From Bathymodiolus brooksi (taxonomy: Eukaryota > Mollusca > Bivalvia > Mytilida > Modiolidae): 64,000 nt of DNA. The stretch covers positions 42,763,414-42,827,413 of the forward strand of contig OY804585.1 in the NCBI GenBank assembly GCA_963680875.1, read 5' to 3'. Of the stretch, positions 62,912 through 64,000 are shown one piece after another; positions within the stretch are counted from its first letter, which is position 1; every line of letters begins with the position of its first letter. The notes under the pieces are model-generated. The model had not been told where the DNA came from, ran no database searches, and saw nothing but the letters and a program-made list of their open reading frames with translations. A program made the position numbers and the translations under genes.

Positions 62912-64000
62912 AGTTCACCTGGACCAAAGGTCCATATGAACTATTGCCATCACTTGGCGTCCGTCGTCTGTCGTCTGTTGTCTGTCGTCTGTCGTCTGTA
63001 AACTTTTCACATTTCAAGCTTCTTCTCCGAAACCACTGGGCCGATTGGAACCAAACTTAGCAGGAATGTTCCTTGGATGGTCCTCTACAAAGTTACTGTT
63101 TTTCGTTCGAGTCGGATATTCAATATGGCTGCCAAGGCCAATAATATGCTCTGATTGGCCGAAATTTCAAAGATCTTCTCTGAAACTAATGAACTGACTG
63201 AACCCAAACTGTACAGGAATGATCATTGGAATGTCCTTTACCAAGTTACTGTTTTTGATGCCGATCGGAATTCCAAGATGGCCGCCATCGCAGGACATAG
63301 ATTAACATTGGACCCTATGGGAAAATGTTCAAATGCCTTCTTCTCAGAAACTACAAATATGATTAAAGCCAAACTGTACATGAATGTTCATTGGATGGTC
63401 CTCTACAATCTTAAGGTTTTTTGTTCCGATATGAAATTCAAAATGGCAGATACGGCAGGACTTAGTTTAACATTGGACCCTATGGGGAAAATGTTTCAAA
63501 ATGCTTCTTCTCTGAAACCACTTGGACAGTTGAAACCAAACTGCACAGGAATGTTCCTTGGATGGTCCTCTACAAAGTTACTGTTTTTCGTTCGAGTCGG
63601 ATATTCAATATGGCTGCCAAGGCCAATAATATGCTCTGATTGGCCGAAATTTCAAAGATCTTCTTCTCTGAAACTAATGAACTGACTGAACCCAAACTGT
63701 ACAGGAATGATCATTGGAATGTCCTTTACCAAGTTACTGTTTTTGATGCCGATCGGAATTCCAAGATGGCCGCCATCGCAGGACATAGATTAACATTGGA
63801 CCCTATGGGAAAATGTTCAAATGCCTTCTTCTCAGAAACTACAAATATGATTAAAGCCAAACTGTACATGAATGTTCATTGGATGGTCCTCTACAATCTT
63901 AAGGTTTTTTGTTCCGATATGAAATTCAAAATGGCAGATACGGCAGGACTTAGTTTAACATTGGACCCTATGGGAAAATTTTTTCAAAATGCTTCTTCTC
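62912..64000 (+). mobile_element. E4: fourth element copy, cut by the window end
   Basis: Head palindrome (62,912-62,942), minisatellite of 6 copies (62,958-62,999), head monomers, and alpha marks at 63278 and 63766. The 488-bp spacing repeats that at the start of E2 (56213/56701), and the sequence follows E2 at an offset of 7,065 bp. Small differences include TTCAATATGGC at 63,605 where E2 has TTCAATATTGC. Confidence 0.6.
62958..62999. repeat. 7-bp minisatellite, 6 copies, in E4
   Basis: The copy order is the same as in E2, including the single TGTCTGT in fourth place. Confidence 0.92.

Noticed and set aside
51800..63685. 119- to 176-codon frames beginning with MAATAG or MAEIS in the 332-bp arrays, with good Kozak context (AAGATGG)
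   Set aside because: The ATG and its context are part of the YY1-like CAAGATGGC motif. 332 is not a multiple of 3, so each frame shifts and stops in the next unit. Length changes simply reflect 1-bp indels. There is no recognisable domain, and no promoter or intron structure points to a gene.
1..64000. CRISPR array
   Set aside because: Repeats and 'spacers' are both conserved from unit to unit, periods are 332 or 622 bp, and the context is eukaryotic. None of this fits CRISPR.
1..64000. CENP-B box in either satellite
   Set aside because: I scanned both consensus units by eye for the TTCG..GGAA..CGGG pattern and saw no match. TTCGAGTCGGATATTC near element heads lacks the required spacing.
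51578..64000. SINE or LINE identity for the elements
   Set aside because: There are no A/B box pairs, no poly(A) or short tandem tail at the end, no reverse transcriptase frame and no target duplication. The ends are structured DNA with inverted repeats.
1..64000. tRNA, rRNA or telomere repeats
   Set aside because: No cloverleaf with T-loop GGTTCGAATC-type sequence, no rRNA-like conserved core and no TTAGGG runs were seen on either strand.

Overview
This 64-kb window looks like eukaryotic repetitive DNA, and I can support no protein-coding or RNA gene in it. It is two families of tandem repeat back to back. A strong guess at the host is a marine invertebrate, most likely a bivalve mollusc. 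The guess rests on the combination of a GTTCACCTGG palindromic head, a (CGTCTGT)n minisatellite and the CTTCTCC...GAAACCACTGGGCC...CCAAGATGGCCGCC module, which I associate from memory with bivalve interspersed repeats. It has not been checked against any database.

Layout. (1) Positions 1 to about 49,210 are an almost perfectly homogenised satellite array of about 79 units with a period of 622-623 bp. Each unit is a dimer of a 300-bp monomer A and a 322-bp monomer B, which share a diverged core and both end in the sequence GATTATGCAAATTAG or a close variant. Shared point variants and small indels show that blocks of 1 to about 9 units have been copied within the array at offsets of about 1.2, 1.9, 2.5, 3.1, 7.45, 9.33 and 11.2 kb. 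(2) Positions 49,210 to 51,577 are a degenerating array edge. It contains diverged units that keep about 13 bp missing from the core array, a chimeric monomer linking the two repeat families, and two A-type monomers in succession. (3) Positions 51,578 to 64,000 hold four head-to-tail copies (the last cut by the window end) of a composite element. Each has a hairpin head, a 7-bp minisatellite, a core of 332-bp tandem units (each a 165 + 167-bp dimer), and a tail. The tail holds an inverted copy of the head's first bases followed by a perfect 16-bp stem-loop.

How the parts fit together. The sequence directly left of the first element (gagcttttt) and the short spacers between elements (aacatatatta..gattttt) are the two sides of one site in the 622-bp satellite. 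I therefore infer that the element inserted between two T residues of a satellite unit. The subterminal inverted repeats, the 3' stem-loop, the TT target and the tandem-repeat core together match the architecture described for Helentron-type rolling-circle elements and their non-autonomous derivatives (HINE/DINE-like; the oyster 'pearl' elements are comparable). The element plus a 22-bp piece of satellite was then amplified in tandem, and one copy (E3) was shortened by unequal exchange. Both repeat families share a core module, so the satellite and the element core probably descend from one mobile repeat.

Reading frames of 60-176 codons recur throughout. They are a by-product of repetition: neither 622 nor 332 is a multiple of 3, and the variation follows CpG decay rather than codon position.
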